DNA of 64,000 nt from Melghirimyces algeriensis (lineage in GTDB: Bacteria; Bacillota; Bacilli; Thermoactinomycetales; DSM-45169), in NCBI RefSeq assembly GCF_900182565.1, contig NZ_FXTI01000001.1, positions 573,620-637,619 of the forward strand, written 5' to 3'. This document shows positions 33,571-43,044 of the stretch, one piece after another. The notes under the pieces were generated by a model. The model searched no databases and was not told where the DNA came from. It saw nothing but the letters and a program-made list of their open reading frames with translations. The position numbers and the translations under genes were made by a program. Within the stretch, counting starts at the first letter, position 1, and each line of letters opens with the position of its first letter.

Positions 33571-34355
33571 AGGACGACAAACGCATAGGGATCTATGGAA
33601 TGAACCAGCTGTTTCATGCGCGGCAGTTCATTTCGGTTGATGATGACATACAGCACTTCCTTGTCCGTACCGGTATACCCGCCTCGCCCTTTTAAAAGCG
33701 TGACGCCCCGCTCCATTTCTTTTGTGATTTTGTCCGATATGGAGACAGCAGAGTTGGAGATAATGGTAACCGCTTTGGCTGTATCCAGACCTTCTACAAA
33801 AAAGTCGATGATACGGGCTCCCACAAAGACGGCTACGACGGTGTACATCGCTTTTTCCCGACCGATAAAGAAAGCAGAAGCGCCTATAACGAGGATATCA
33901 AACAGAAACATGGTTCGACCAATACTCCAGTCGAGATATTTATTACCAAGACGCGCGATTATATCGACACCACCGGTGGTTCCCCCAACTCGGAAAATGA
34001 GTCCAAGCCCACTTCCGACTAAAACCCCAGTGTATAGTGCCGCCAGTAAAGGGTCGTCCACAGGTTCATAATTTCCTTCAGTCAATGAAAGGGCAACAGA
34101 AACAGCAACGGTACCGACAATGGTATAAATCAGTGTCCGTGTGCCAAATACTTTGTATCCAATGATGAAAAGCGGAATATTAAGACCCAAAATGACGATT
34201 CCAGGAGAAATTTCAAACAGGTAGTATAGGATCAGGGAAATCCCTGTGAATCCGCCTTCAGAGAGTTTATTGGGGATGGCAAAGTAATTGATTCCCCACG
34301 CGAAAATGAATGAACCCAGAAGAATGGTCAATATGTCTTTTACTTGCTTATTCAT
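33519..34355 (-). CDS. ypjC: YitT family membrane protein YpjC
   Basis: A 278-residue protein with start at 34355 behind GGGAGGAG. Five or six membrane segments (to about residue 180) carry the family motif FRVGGTTGGVDIIA. The C-terminal cytoplasmic domain (DUF2179; GVTLLKGRGGYTG and PHAF-like PYAFVV) is intact. Substrate unknown. It converges on ypjB with a 52-base overlap of coding regions. Confidence 0.9.
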   Translation of the reverse strand: MNKQVKDILTILLGSFIFAWGINYFAIPNKLSEGGFTGISLILYYLFEISPGIVILGLNIPLFIIGYKVFGTRTLIYTIVGTVAVSVALSLTEGNYEPVDDPLLAALYTGVLVGSGLGLIFRVGGTTGGVDIIARLGNKYLDWSIGRTMFLFDILVIGASAFFIGREKAMYTVVAVFVGARIIDFFVEGLDTAKAVTIISNSAVSISDKITKEMERGVTLLKGRGGYTGTDKEVLYVIINRNELPRMKQLVHSIDPYAFVVLHDVRDVLGEGFTFDRE

Positions 34356-34574
34356 TCCTTCTCCTCCCTTACTGAATTTTAGTGCGGGCTTAATATCCGG
34401 ACCCAACACATGTATGTTACTATATAATGGACACATGCGAAAACATTTTAAGAGATAGTAATATCGGTGATTTCTGTTTATATAAAATCATTTGGATATC
34501 GTTTCCTTTCTCCAGCGTTGTTTGTCTTCCCTGAACCAATCCGTTACCATGGAGAAGACAAAGGAGGAGAGAAG

Positions 34575-34919
34575 ATGGCAGAGAAGACGATGAAAGAAAT
34601 GCAACAAGATGTGGATCGTTATATTTCCCAATTTAAAGAGGGTTATTTCCAACCGCTCTCCATGCTGGCACGAATGACAGAAGAAGTAGGCGAGCTCGCA
34701 AGGGAAGTGAATCATCACTTTGGAGAAAAACCCAAAAAAGAAACAGAAGCAGAAGGCAGTATGGAGATGGAGCTAGGTGATCTCCTATTTATTATCATTT
34801 GTTTTGCCAATTCCTTAGATATTGATTTGGAAACCGCATTTCGGGAGGTTATGAATAAGTATTATACCCGTGATGCGGACCGTTGGACCCGAATTGAAGA
34901 AGAAGCAAAAGAATTATAA
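34575..34919 (+). CDS. ypjD: MazG-type nucleotide pyrophosphohydrolase (YpjD)
   Basis: A 114-residue all-alpha NTP pyrophosphohydrolase with start at 34575 behind AAAGGAGGAG. The metal-binding pattern EEVGELAREV and the downstream EMELGDLLFIIICFAN (ExxxD) are intact. Members hydrolyse NTPs to NMPs and PPi, often removing unwanted nucleotides. It lies 54 bases before dapB, as in B. subtilis. Confidence 0.9.
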   Translation: MAEKTMKEMQQDVDRYISQFKEGYFQPLSMLARMTEEVGELAREVNHHFGEKPKKETEAEGSMEMELGDLLFIIICFANSLDIDLETAFREVMNKYYTRDADRWTRIEEEAKEL

Positions 34920-34973
34920 CAGTAAGGGAGGAAAGCGTCTCCGGTGCCTTTCAGCGTCGGAGCGTGTCACAGA

Positions 34974-35777
34974 ATGAAGCCGATACATATCGTTGTTGCT
35001 GGAGCTACAGGTCGGATGGGGCAGGAAACCATTAAAATGATCCATCAAGAGGAGCATTTAAAGCTTACGGGTGCGGTAGCTCGTTCCCATAAAGGGGAGG
35101 ATGTGGGACTTGCGATCGGATTGAATGAAATCGGTGTCCCTTTGACAAATTCACTGGAAGAAGCGTTGGATCTGGGACAACCTGATGTAATGATTGATCT
35201 TACCACACCTGAAGCAGTAAAAAAACACATGGAACTGGCCATCCAATCAGGCGTTCGGCCGGTGGTTGGGACTTCCGGTCTGAGCGAAGAATCAATCCAA
35301 GAATTGGACCATCAATGCCAGGAACGGGAGCTCGGTGGAATTATCGCTCCCAATTTTGCCATAGGTGCTGTATTGATGATGGTTTTTGCTTCAAAAGCAG
35401 CTCAGTATCTACCAGATGTAGAGATCATTGAAATGCATCACGATCAAAAGTTGGATGCGCCTTCCGGAACGGCAATGAAAACAGCAGAACTGATCTCCCA
35501 AAAAAGAGATGAACGGAAGCAAGGACATATCGATGAAAAAGAAGTATTGGAAGGGGCACGCGGCGGATACCGGGATGGATTTCGCATTCACAGTGTTCGT
35601 TTGCCCGGTTTGGTGGCACACCAAGAAGTGCTTTTTGGAGGGGCAGGGCAATTGTTGACGCTTCGTCATGACTCCATGAATCGCCAATCGTTTATGCCAG
35701 GTGTGAAACTGGCCGTAGAAAAGGTCATGGAGTTAAAGCGCCTGGTCTATGGTCTGGAAAATGTTATGGATCTTTAA
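34974..35777 (+). CDS. dapB: 4-Hydroxy-tetrahydrodipicolinate reductase
   Basis: Second dedicated step towards diaminopimelate and lysine, and the source of dipicolinate precursors in spore formers. I prefer the ATG at 34974 (267 residues, as in B. subtilis); a GTG at 34944 is possible. Signatures: VAGATGRMGQE for NAD(P)H, EIIEMHHDQKLDAPSGTA for substrate binding, and GQLLTLRHDSMNRQSFMPG. Confidence 0.95.
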   Translation: MKPIHIVVAGATGRMGQETIKMIHQEEHLKLTGAVARSHKGEDVGLAIGLNEIGVPLTNSLEEALDLGQPDVMIDLTTPEAVKKHMELAIQSGVRPVVGTSGLSEESIQELDHQCQERELGGIIAPNFAIGAVLMMVFASKAAQYLPDVEIIEMHHDQKLDAPSGTAMKTAELISQKRDERKQGHIDEKEVLEGARGGYRDGFRIHSVRLPGLVAHQEVLFGGAGQLLTLRHDSMNRQSFMPGVKLAVEKVMELKRLVYGLENVMDL

Positions 35778-35811
35778 AGGGGGAGCTACTTGAGGTGATG
35801 GACAAATGAAA

Positions 35812-35900
35812 GGGAGGCGATTTCCGTTAAAGATGCCTCTGCTCTCCAACCAGCGGATGGTTGGGTGCAGGGTTTCCACCGGAAATCGTCTCTCTTTTTT
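35812..35900 (+). terminator. Large branched terminator after dapB
   Basis: An outer 15-bp stem (35812-35826 with 35880-35894, two G-U pairs) runs into TTTTTT. Its wide top holds a second element, CTGC..GCAG enclosing CCAACC..GGTTGG (35839-35870). Most terminators are far simpler, so this may be a sensor or a processed RNA. No known riboswitch consensus is recognised. Confidence 0.7.
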
Positions 35901-36055
35901 AACGGTGTTTTCTCCGCAAGGGTGATTTTGGATCATTATAGTTTCAAACAGGTTTGCAAAACAAACTCAAAAAGAAAGGTTCGAAATCCCAAGGGATCAC
36001 GAATTATTATTATCATTTGAGATCTCGATTTGCAGGGTGAAACGTTCTATCTTTC

Positions 36056-36085
36056 TTGATTCTGTGTTTTGGAATAGAATATAAT
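36056..36085 (+). promoter_or_regulatory. Putative mgsA operon promoter
   Basis: TTGATT at 36056-36061, an 18-base spacer and TATAAT at 36080-36085. Confidence 0.65.
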
Positions 36086-36189
36086 GAAATCAATTCAATT
36101 TGATATTATGCCTTGAGTTCTATTTTTCCGCGCGGTAGGGTGAAGTTGCCGGGTGGTTTTTTCAAACATCTGATCTGGGAGGAGCAGGG

Positions 36190-36600
36190 ATGAATATCGC
36201 ACTGATTGCCCATGACAATTTGAAAAAAGATATGGTTCAGTTTGCGATCGCCTATCAACCGCTGTTACGTAAGCATACGTTATATGCTACAGGGACAACC
36301 GGCAAGAAAATTGTGGAAGCAACTGGGTTGACGGTTCATCGTTTTCTGTCAGGACCTATGGGAGGGGATCAGCAAATTGGGGCTTTATTGGCGGAGAACC
36401 GGATGGATTGCATTATATTTTTACGTGACCCATTGCAAGCACAGCCCCATGAGCCGGATATACTGGCATTGTTACGTTTGGCAGATGTACATCATGTTCC
36501 AGTTGCCACCAATATTGCGGCGGCAGAAATCTTTATTCGATCGTTTGAACAAGGGAACTTTCAATGGCGTCAATTGATCCATTCACGAAAGGAAGAATGA
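36190..36600 (+). CDS. mgsA: Methylglyoxal synthase
   Basis: Converts dihydroxyacetone phosphate to methylglyoxal, a phosphate-releasing bypass of lower glycolysis. The 136 residues contain GTTGKKI, the SGPMGGDQQIGA segment and FLRDPL with a catalytic aspartate. GGGAGGAG precedes the ATG. It overlaps bshB1 by four bases; the link is sensible because bacillithiol, the next product, helps to detoxify methylglyoxal. Confidence 0.96.
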   Translation: MNIALIAHDNLKKDMVQFAIAYQPLLRKHTLYATGTTGKKIVEATGLTVHRFLSGPMGGDQQIGALLAENRMDCIIFLRDPLQAQPHEPDILALLRLADVHHVPVATNIAAAEIFIRSFEQGNFQWRQLIHSRKEE

Positions 36601-37316
36601 TGATGGATAATGCGTACCCTCAAGTAGATCTATTGGCTTTTGGTGCTCACCCTGACGATGTTGAAATCGGGGCGGGAGGGATTGTGGCACTCCATACCAC
36701 AAAAGGATTTTCAGTTGCCATTTGTGATCTGACGGATGGAGAGCTTTCGTCCAATGGAGATGTGAATACCCGGCGAAAGGAAGCGGATCATGCGGGAGAA
36801 ATATTGGGCCTTTCTCAGCGGTATCGCTTAGGTTTTCCGGATCGCGGGTTAGATGGATCGGATCAGCAAATTCATGCGATGGTTGCATTGATCCGTAAAC
36901 TTCAACCGCGTGTTGTTCTGGCTCCACATTGGGAAGACCGCCATCCCGATCATATTGCTTGCAGCCAAATGGTCAGGGAGGCGGTTTTTGATGCTGCGAT
37001 CCGTAAAAAAGCCACTCAAAATGGTGAGGCCCCCCACCGAGTCCAACATCTTTACTTTTATTTTATCAATCATACAGGAAAAGCTGATATGATTGTTGAT
37101 GTCAGCAGTGTGTATTCCAGAAAAAAGGATGCCATATTGGCATTTGAAAGTCAGTTTGTTCCTGGCGACGGTCGAGTAAATACCCCTTTAAACAATCCAA
37201 CATATTTGTCAATGGTGGATGGGCGTGACAGAAATTGGGGATATCAGATCGGTGTAACTCATGGAGAGGGATTGGTATCGATTCAACCTATCTCGATGAA
37301 ATCGCTGATCGAGTGA
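36597..37316 (+). CDS. bshB1: Bacillithiol biosynthesis deacetylase BshB1
   Basis: Zinc deacetylase that converts GlcNAc-malate to GlcN-malate, the second step of bacillithiol synthesis. Start at 36597 (three ATG codons in a row at 36597-36605), behind AAAGGAAG; 239 residues. The zinc site AHPDDVEIGAGG and HPDHIACS are intact, as is FESQF near the C-terminus. It precedes bshA, as in B. subtilis. Confidence 0.94.
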   Translation: MMMDNAYPQVDLLAFGAHPDDVEIGAGGIVALHTTKGFSVAICDLTDGELSSNGDVNTRRKEADHAGEILGLSQRYRLGFPDRGLDGSDQQIHAMVALIRKLQPRVVLAPHWEDRHPDHIACSQMVREAVFDAAIRKKATQNGEAPHRVQHLYFYFINHTGKADMIVDVSSVYSRKKDAILAFESQFVPGDGRVNTPLNNPTYLSMVDGRDRNWGYQIGVTHGEGLVSIQPISMKSLIE

Positions 37317-37335
37317 ATGCTAAGGAGGAGTTTTG

Positions 37336-38454
37336 ATGCGCATTGGAATCACCTGTTATCCCAGTCATGGAGGGTCTGGAGTTGTGGCCACAGAGTTGGG
37401 AAAACTGATGTCTGAACGAGGTCACCAAGTCCACTTTATCTCCTATGATATACCTTTTCGACTGGGAAGCTTTCATCACAATATTCACTATCATGAGGTG
37501 GAAGCCAATCGATATGCGGTGCTTCGAGTCCCCCCCTACGACCTCGCTCTGGCCAACCGGATGGCACAGGTGGCAAAGATGCATCATCTGGATCTGATCC
37601 ATGTTCATTACGCTGTACCCCATGCACTGTGTGCCTATCTTGCCAAGCAGATGGTTGGGAAATCGTTAAAGGTGGTTACTACATTGCACGGAACCGATAT
37701 TACGGTTCTGGGGGAAGATCCTTCATTGAAAGATATCATCTGTTTTGGAATTAACCATAGTGATGCCGTGACTGCTGTTTCAGAAAGCCTTGTCCGGCAA
37801 ACCAAGGAATTGTTTTGTGTGGATCAAGGATTGGACAAGATTTATAACTTTGTAGACCAACGGGTTTACAAACCAAAAGACGTTTCAGATATACGCTGCG
37901 AATACGCAACGAATGAAGAGAAATTACTTTTACATATTTCCAACTTTCGAGCTGTAAAACGACCATTGGATGTCATTCGTATCTTTGAACAAGTACAAAA
38001 ACATGTACCCTCCCGCCTTATTTTGGTAGGTGAAGGCCCTGAGTGGCCACGAGCTGTTCAGCTGGCCAAGGATCTGGGTCTGGAGTCCAAGATTTCATTT
38101 CTGGGAAAACAGGATGAGGTTGCTCGGTTAATTTCTTTAGCTGATCTTTTGTTATTGCCCTCATCCAAAGAGAGCTTTGGTTTGGTAGCACTAGAAGCTA
38201 TGGCTTGTGGTGTGCCGACTGTTGGTTCCCGTGCGGGCGGATTGCCCGAAGTGGTAATCGACGGCGAAACTGGTTTCTTGTCGGAAGTCGGAGATGTGAG
38301 TCATATGGCAAAGAACGCAATCCGGTTGCTTACAGATTCAGAGTTATACCACCGATGTTCGGAAAATGGATTGATACGGGCAAAAGAGGTATTCTGTGCT
38401 GAGAAAATTGCTGACCAGTATGAAGCGCTTTATCAACGGGTGATTGAAACATGA
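37336..38454 (+). CDS. bshA: N-acetyl-alpha-D-glucosaminyl L-malate synthase BshA
   Basis: GT4-family glycosyltransferase for the first bacillithiol step. The ATG at 37336 behind AAGGAGGAG gives 372 residues. The N-terminal GGSGVVATELG, the LHGTDITVLG segment and the C-terminal donor site with SSKESFGLVALEAMACGVPTVG are characteristic (ESFGLVALEA includes the catalytic glutamates). Overlaps cca by four bases. Confidence 0.94.
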   Translation: MRIGITCYPSHGGSGVVATELGKLMSERGHQVHFISYDIPFRLGSFHHNIHYHEVEANRYAVLRVPPYDLALANRMAQVAKMHHLDLIHVHYAVPHALCAYLAKQMVGKSLKVVTTLHGTDITVLGEDPSLKDIICFGINHSDAVTAVSESLVRQTKELFCVDQGLDKIYNFVDQRVYKPKDVSDIRCEYATNEEKLLLHISNFRAVKRPLDVIRIFEQVQKHVPSRLILVGEGPEWPRAVQLAKDLGLESKISFLGKQDEVARLISLADLLLLPSSKESFGLVALEAMACGVPTVGSRAGGLPEVVIDGETGFLSEVGDVSHMAKNAIRLLTDSELYHRCSENGLIRAKEVFCAEKIADQYEALYQRVIET

Positions 38455-39680
38455 ATGAAGCATATCATGCTTCTCTTAAAGTGATTACCACTCTGGAATC
38501 CCATGGCTATCAAGCGTATTGGGTGGGTGGCTGTGTTCGGGATCGTCTTCTTGGCAAGGAGCCGGTGGACTACGATGTGACCACTGATGCTCATCCGGAA
38601 ACCGTTCAGCGGTTGTTTTCAAAGACTGTACCTACGGGTTTACAACATGGAACGGTAGCGGTGATCCAGGATGGACAGATGACGGAGGTGACCACTTTTC
38701 GTCAAGAGACCGGTTTCACAGATCATCGGAGACCCCGTCAAGTAACCTTTGTAAAGGATCTTTCCGCAGACCTGTCCCGTCGTGACTTCACCATTAATGC
38801 CATGGCACAAGATCGATATGGAAATCTGTACGATCCTTTCAAAGGTGCAGAAGATCTAAAACGAAAAGTGATACGGGCTGTTGGGAAAGCAGACATGCGC
38901 TTTCAGGAAGACGCCTTGCGAATGGTACGAGCCCTACGGTTTATGGCACAGTTGTCCTTTCAGTTGGATGCGGAGACAGAAGAAGCACTGCTTCGTCAAA
39001 AGAAACTGATGCGTTATTTGGCAGTGGAGAGGGTTACAATGGAGTTTCATAAACTATGGAAAACAAGACAGCCATCCCAAGCCCTTGAATTGCTGTGGAG
39101 GAAGGATCTGTTTTCTGATCTTCCTCCGTTTCATCGTTGGAACCCGTCCACTCTCGATCCCTCTTCTTTCACACGATTGGATGATATCAAAGACCCGCAA
39201 ATCTGTTGGGCGCTTTTGCTCTACCTTTATGGTGCGCGGGGACCAGATATCACGGATCGATTGCACAGTTTGCGTTTGTCTTCCAAAGAGGTTGCGTTCA
39301 TCCGCAAAATCTATCAACTGGCTTTGGGTTGGCATCTTACTGAAAGTGATGAAAAGGATGGGAAAAGGCTACTTTTATCCGAAGGTCTAGATGTCTTAAG
39401 TAAATCATTGATTACAGCCTCCCGAATGTACGGTTGGGAGAAAGGAAACGTTCAAACCCTTCAACAAGCGCTAAAACGCTGGTACAGAGAAATGCCGGTT
39501 CATGGGCCGGAAGATCTGCAATTAAATGGCCAAATCCTGTTAGAATCTGTTGGTCGGAAGCCCGGACCGTGGATCGGCCAAGTGATTCAAGTGTTATTGG
39601 AAAAAGTGGCTCTCGGTGAGATTTCCAATCAAAGAGAATTGTTGATTCAGGAGGGATGTCGACTTGTCCAAGATTCGTGA
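38451..39680 (+). CDS. cca: CCA-adding enzyme (tRNA nucleotidyltransferase)
   Basis: Adds or repairs the 3' CCA of tRNAs without a template. The 409 residues show GGCVRDRLLGK, the catalytic aspartates in DYDVTTDA, and RRDFTINAMA. RFQEDALRMVRALRF marks the nucleotide-recognition part. Overlaps bshA by 4 and birA by 17 bases. The proline tRNA in this window already encodes its CCA, so repair may be the main role for that tRNA. Confidence 0.95.
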   Translation: MNEAYHASLKVITTLESHGYQAYWVGGCVRDRLLGKEPVDYDVTTDAHPETVQRLFSKTVPTGLQHGTVAVIQDGQMTEVTTFRQETGFTDHRRPRQVTFVKDLSADLSRRDFTINAMAQDRYGNLYDPFKGAEDLKRKVIRAVGKADMRFQEDALRMVRALRFMAQLSFQLDAETEEALLRQKKLMRYLAVERVTMEFHKLWKTRQPSQALELLWRKDLFSDLPPFHRWNPSTLDPSSFTRLDDIKDPQICWALLLYLYGARGPDITDRLHSLRLSSKEVAFIRKIYQLALGWHLTESDEKDGKRLLLSEGLDVLSKSLITASRMYGWEKGNVQTLQQALKRWYREMPVHGPEDLQLNGQILLESVGRKPGPWIGQVIQVLLEKVALGEISNQRELLIQEGCRLVQDS

Positions 39681-40635
39681 ACACTTATTATCACTGTTGC
39701 TGGAACATGAAAGTGAATTTCTTTCCGGAGAAGAGATCAGTGAGCGTTTGCATTGCAGTCGTACCGCGATCTGGAAACATATTGAAGAACTTCGGAAAGA
39801 AGGATATCAAATTGAAGCCCGACCCAAAAAGGGATATCAACTCCTTTACCGACCGGATCGGGTATCTCCTGAAGAACTCAAGTTTCATCTGAAGACACAA
39901 CGGTTTGGGCAATGGATTCGGTATCGGGAAAGCCTTCCGTCCACTCAAGTTTTGGCCCATGAGTGGGCCAAAGAGGGAGCGAAGGAAGGGTCGTTGGTGG
40001 TAACAGAAGAACAGACCCAGGGACGAGGACGCATGGGCCGTTTTTGGCATTCACCACCAGGAACCGGCATCTGGATGAGCCTGATCCTTAGACCGGAAAT
40101 TACATTGGCTCAAGCTTCCCAGTTGACTTTGGTGGGTTCTGTAGCTTTGACTCGGTCATTGCGCAGGGAAACAGGATTGGATATACGGATTAAATGGCCC
40201 AATGACCTTTTAATTGAAGGGAAAAAAATCTCAGGGATTTTGACCGAAACCCGCGGAGAACAAGATGGCGTTCAATATGTCATTTTAGGTATGGGGATTA
40301 ATGCCAACCAAACAGAAAGCGATTGGCCTGAAGAGCTAAGAGAGATCGCCACCTCCCTGGCCATTGAAGGGAAAAAGCAATATCGTCGAAGGGTGTTAAT
40401 TCCGGCGATATTAAAAGAGATGGAAGATCTATATGATGCTTTTTTGGATAATGGGTTTGAACCCATTCGGATTTTGTGGGAGGAATACGCTGCGATACTG
40501 GGAAAACAGGTGCGCACCACCACCCACCGGGGAGTTATTGAGGGAGTAGCTATGGGGCTGGATTCAACGGGCGCTCTCCTGATTCGTCAAGGAGAAAAGG
40601 TAACACCGGTGTTTTCCTCCGACATCGAATATTAA
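39664..40635 (+). CDS. birA: Biotin-protein ligase / biotin repressor
   Basis: Bifunctional protein that biotinylates carboxyl carrier protein and represses biotin genes. TTG start at 39664 behind GGAGGGATG, 323 residues. An N-terminal winged helix (about 1-60; HCSRTAIWKHIEELRKEGY) precedes the catalytic core with GRGRMGR, WPNDLLI and ILTET, and the C-terminal SH3-like domain from about residue 275. Confidence 0.95.
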   Translation: MSKIREHLLSLLLEHESEFLSGEEISERLHCSRTAIWKHIEELRKEGYQIEARPKKGYQLLYRPDRVSPEELKFHLKTQRFGQWIRYRESLPSTQVLAHEWAKEGAKEGSLVVTEEQTQGRGRMGRFWHSPPGTGIWMSLILRPEITLAQASQLTLVGSVALTRSLRRETGLDIRIKWPNDLLIEGKKISGILTETRGEQDGVQYVILGMGINANQTESDWPEELREIATSLAIEGKKQYRRRVLIPAILKEMEDLYDAFLDNGFEPIRILWEEYAAILGKQVRTTTHRGVIEGVAMGLDSTGALLIRQGEKVTPVFSSDIEY

Positions 40636-40797
40636 TTTTTATTGTCAACGAGCGAAAGATGGTTTAATCTGAATAAGAAGCAACAGGCGGCATCCAATTG
40701 GAGTCGCACTTATCACTTTGCTTTCTGCAAAACTGAATTACATCTTGTTTTCTGCTCTGAGCCCTCGGGACGGAGACAGAGGTATCGTCGAAAACAG

Positions 40798-40835
40798 ACG
40801 TCTTCTTGTCCATTGATGGCTAGGAAGGCGTTTTT
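40798..40835 (+). terminator. Probable terminator between birA and panB
   Basis: ACGTCTTC and GAAGGCGT pair (one G-U pair) around an 18-base loop that holds CAT/ATG, followed by TTTTG. It lies 48 bases before panB, so it could end birA transcription or attenuate panBCD. Confidence 0.55.
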
Positions 40836-40882
40836 GTATTGTATTACCTCTGACTCCGGAGCATCACAAGGAGGTTGGTGTC

Positions 40883-41743
40883 ATGAGTACACATGCAAAG
40901 AAAGTGACGCTTCGGACCCTTCATCAAATGAAGAATCAGGGAACCAAAATTGCTATGGTTACCGCATATGACTACCCTTCGGCCAAGATGGCGGAAGCCG
41001 GAGGAGCGGATCTTCTGCTCGTTGGAGATTCTTTGGGGATGGTTGTACTTGGTTACGAATCTACCGTCCCTGTTACGCTTGAAGATATGCTTCACCATAC
41101 CAAAGCAGTGGTACGCGGAGCACACCACTCACTGGTCGTATCCGATCTTCCGTTTTTAACGGCTCACCTTGGTCGGGAAGATGTTTTAAAAGCTGCCGGT
41201 CGCTTGATGCAAGAAGGAGGCGCCCAAGCTGTTAAAGTGGAAGGATGCAACAATGCAGTACTGGACGGAATTCGTGCCTGTGTGGATGCTGGGATTCCTG
41301 TCATGGGCCATATCGGGTTAACCCCCCAATCCGTTCATCAATTGGGCGGGTATCGCATCCAGGGAAGAGACCTGGAATCCGCCAAACAGTTAATGGATGA
41401 TGCCAAACGACTGGAAGAGGCTGGAGTTTTTTCGATTGTGCTGGAATGCGTTCCGGAAGAAGTGACAGCCAGAATTACGGAAGCGCTCAACGTTCCCACA
41501 ATCGGAATTGGAGCGGGTCGTTTTTGTGATGGTCAAGTTCTTGTATACCATGATCTCTTACAATATGGCAGTGAAATGAGCCCTTCATTTGTCAAGACGT
41601 ACGCCAAAACCGGTGAAGAGGTGATTCGTGGGATTGCGACGTATGTAAGAGAGGTTCGGGAAGGAGCTTTTCCGGACAAAAAACATACGTTTCAGCTTCA
41701 TCCTTCCGTAATGGATACCCTATATGGAGGACGTTCTTCATGA
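40883..41743 (+). CDS. panB: 3-Methyl-2-oxobutanoate hydroxymethyltransferase
   Basis: First pantothenate step, ketovalerate to ketopantoate. The ATG at 40883 follows AAGGAGG. The 286 residues show AMVTAYDYPSAKMAE, DLLLVGDSLGMV, VKVEGC and GHIGLTPQSV with the active-site region, and GIGAGRFCDGQVLV. Overlaps panC by four bases. Confidence 0.97.
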   Translation: MSTHAKKVTLRTLHQMKNQGTKIAMVTAYDYPSAKMAEAGGADLLLVGDSLGMVVLGYESTVPVTLEDMLHHTKAVVRGAHHSLVVSDLPFLTAHLGREDVLKAAGRLMQEGGAQAVKVEGCNNAVLDGIRACVDAGIPVMGHIGLTPQSVHQLGGYRIQGRDLESAKQLMDDAKRLEEAGVFSIVLECVPEEVTARITEALNVPTIGIGAGRFCDGQVLVYHDLLQYGSEMSPSFVKTYAKTGEEVIRGIATYVREVREGAFPDKKHTFQLHPSVMDTLYGGRSS

Positions 41744-42594
41744 AAACCATTCAAACCATCCGAGAACTTCAGGGAATCCTTGCAGAAGAACAGGGGAAAA
41801 TCGTAGGGTTGGTTCCAACGATGGGATATTTGCACCAGGGGCATATCAGCCTGATTGAGCGAGCCGTACAGGAATGTGACCGGGTTGTGGTGAGTATCTT
41901 TGTCAACCCTCTCCAATTTGCTCCAAATGAAGATTTAAAGCGGTATCCACGGGATTTAAAGCGAGATCTCCGCTTGGCAAAAGAAGCGGGAGCGGACCTT
42001 GTATTTTGCCCTGAAATCAATGAAATGTATCCCGCCAAACCGCGAACAACCGTTTCTGTAACAGAGTTAACCCATCGATTGTGTGGAGCTTCCCGCCCCG
42101 GCCATTTTGACGGAGTGGCAACCGTCGTTTCCAAATTGTTTCACATCGTTATGCCAAACCGGGCGTATTTTGGACTGAAAGATGCGCAACAGGTTGCCGT
42201 CATCCAGCAAATGGTGAATGATCTTAACTTTCCGGTCGAAATCGTTCCATGTCCGATCGTACGGGAAGAGGACGGATTGGCGATGAGTTCCCGCAACATA
42301 TATCTGTCACCGGAGGAGCGAAAAAAGGCAGTCATTCTTTATCAAACGCTTTGCGAGGCGACAAAACAAAAGGAAAGTGGACAGTTGATCCATGCTTCTC
42401 AGGCCGCTGACTTTATAAGGAAGAAATTGGAAGTGATTTCTGGCCTCTCTGTAGACTATGTGGAAGTGTTAAGCTATCCTGGTCTGGCCCCCGTTCAAGA
42501 ACTTGGACAGCAGACCAGCATTGCAGCGGTGGCTGTCTGGCTGGGAAACACTCGTTTGATTGATAATGTGATTTGGTCATCAGAGGAGAGATGA
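41740..42594 (+). CDS. panC: Pantoate-beta-alanine ligase
   Basis: ATP-dependent joining of pantoate and beta-alanine. The 284 residues carry VPTMGYLHQGHISLI with the HxGH signature, FVNPLQFAPNEDL, YFGLKDAQQVAVI and the KMSKS-like MSSRNIYL. Its stop is 2 bases before panD. Confidence 0.97.
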   Translation: MKTIQTIRELQGILAEEQGKIVGLVPTMGYLHQGHISLIERAVQECDRVVVSIFVNPLQFAPNEDLKRYPRDLKRDLRLAKEAGADLVFCPEINEMYPAKPRTTVSVTELTHRLCGASRPGHFDGVATVVSKLFHIVMPNRAYFGLKDAQQVAVIQQMVNDLNFPVEIVPCPIVREEDGLAMSSRNIYLSPEERKKAVILYQTLCEATKQKESGQLIHASQAADFIRKKLEVISGLSVDYVEVLSYPGLAPVQELGQQTSIAAVAVWLGNTRLIDNVIWSSEER

Positions 42595-42596
42595 AT

Positions 42597-42980
42597 ATGT
42601 ATCGCATGATGATGAAATCTAAAATTCACCGTGCTACGGTAACGGAAGCAAACCTGAATTATGTGGGGAGCATTACCATTGATCAGGAATTAATGGATAC
42701 CCTAGATATTCTGCCCAATGAAAAGGTGCAGATTGTGAACAACAACAATGGAGCACGTTTGGAAACGTATGTCATCCCCGGCCCCCGGAAAAGTGGAACC
42801 ATTTGCTTAAACGGAGCAGCTGCCCGTTTGGTTCAACCCGGAGATACGGTCATCATCATCTCCTATACCATGATGCCGGAAAACGACGCCCGGCATCATG
42901 AACCGAAGATCGCAATCATGGGAGAGGGAAACCAGATTACACAGATCATCGAAAAGGAAATCCAGGGAACCACCTTATAA
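42597..42980 (+). CDS. panD: Aspartate 1-decarboxylase
   Basis: Makes beta-alanine from aspartate with a pyruvoyl cofactor formed by self-cleavage at G24-S25 (YVGSITID). I choose the ATG at 42597, 7 bases after GAGGAG; 127 residues, the family length. YVIPGPRKSGTICLNGAAARL is also conserved. Completes panBCD. The dinG gene that follows panD in B. subtilis is absent. Confidence 0.97.
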   Translation: MYRMMMKSKIHRATVTEANLNYVGSITIDQELMDTLDILPNEKVQIVNNNNGARLETYVIPGPRKSGTICLNGAAARLVQPGDTVIIISYTMMPENDARHHEPKIAIMGEGNQITQIIEKEIQGTTL

Positions 42981-43044
42981 TCGAAAAATAGGGGTAGAGG
43001 GAGCGAACGCCGATCAAGGAAAAAGAAATCAATTGAATAAGAGT

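Larger units (their letters stand above)
35778..36189. other. Non-coding region between dapB and mgsA
   Basis: About 410 bases with no credible gene. The first half is the large structured terminator at 35812-35900. The second half is AT-rich and contains a good promoter (36056-36085) for mgsA, leaving a leader of about 95 bases. Confidence 0.7.

Noticed and set aside
40642..40971. 109-residue plus-strand frame before panB
   Set aside because: It crosses a terminator-like hairpin and overlaps the panB start in another frame; no ribosome site and no family features.
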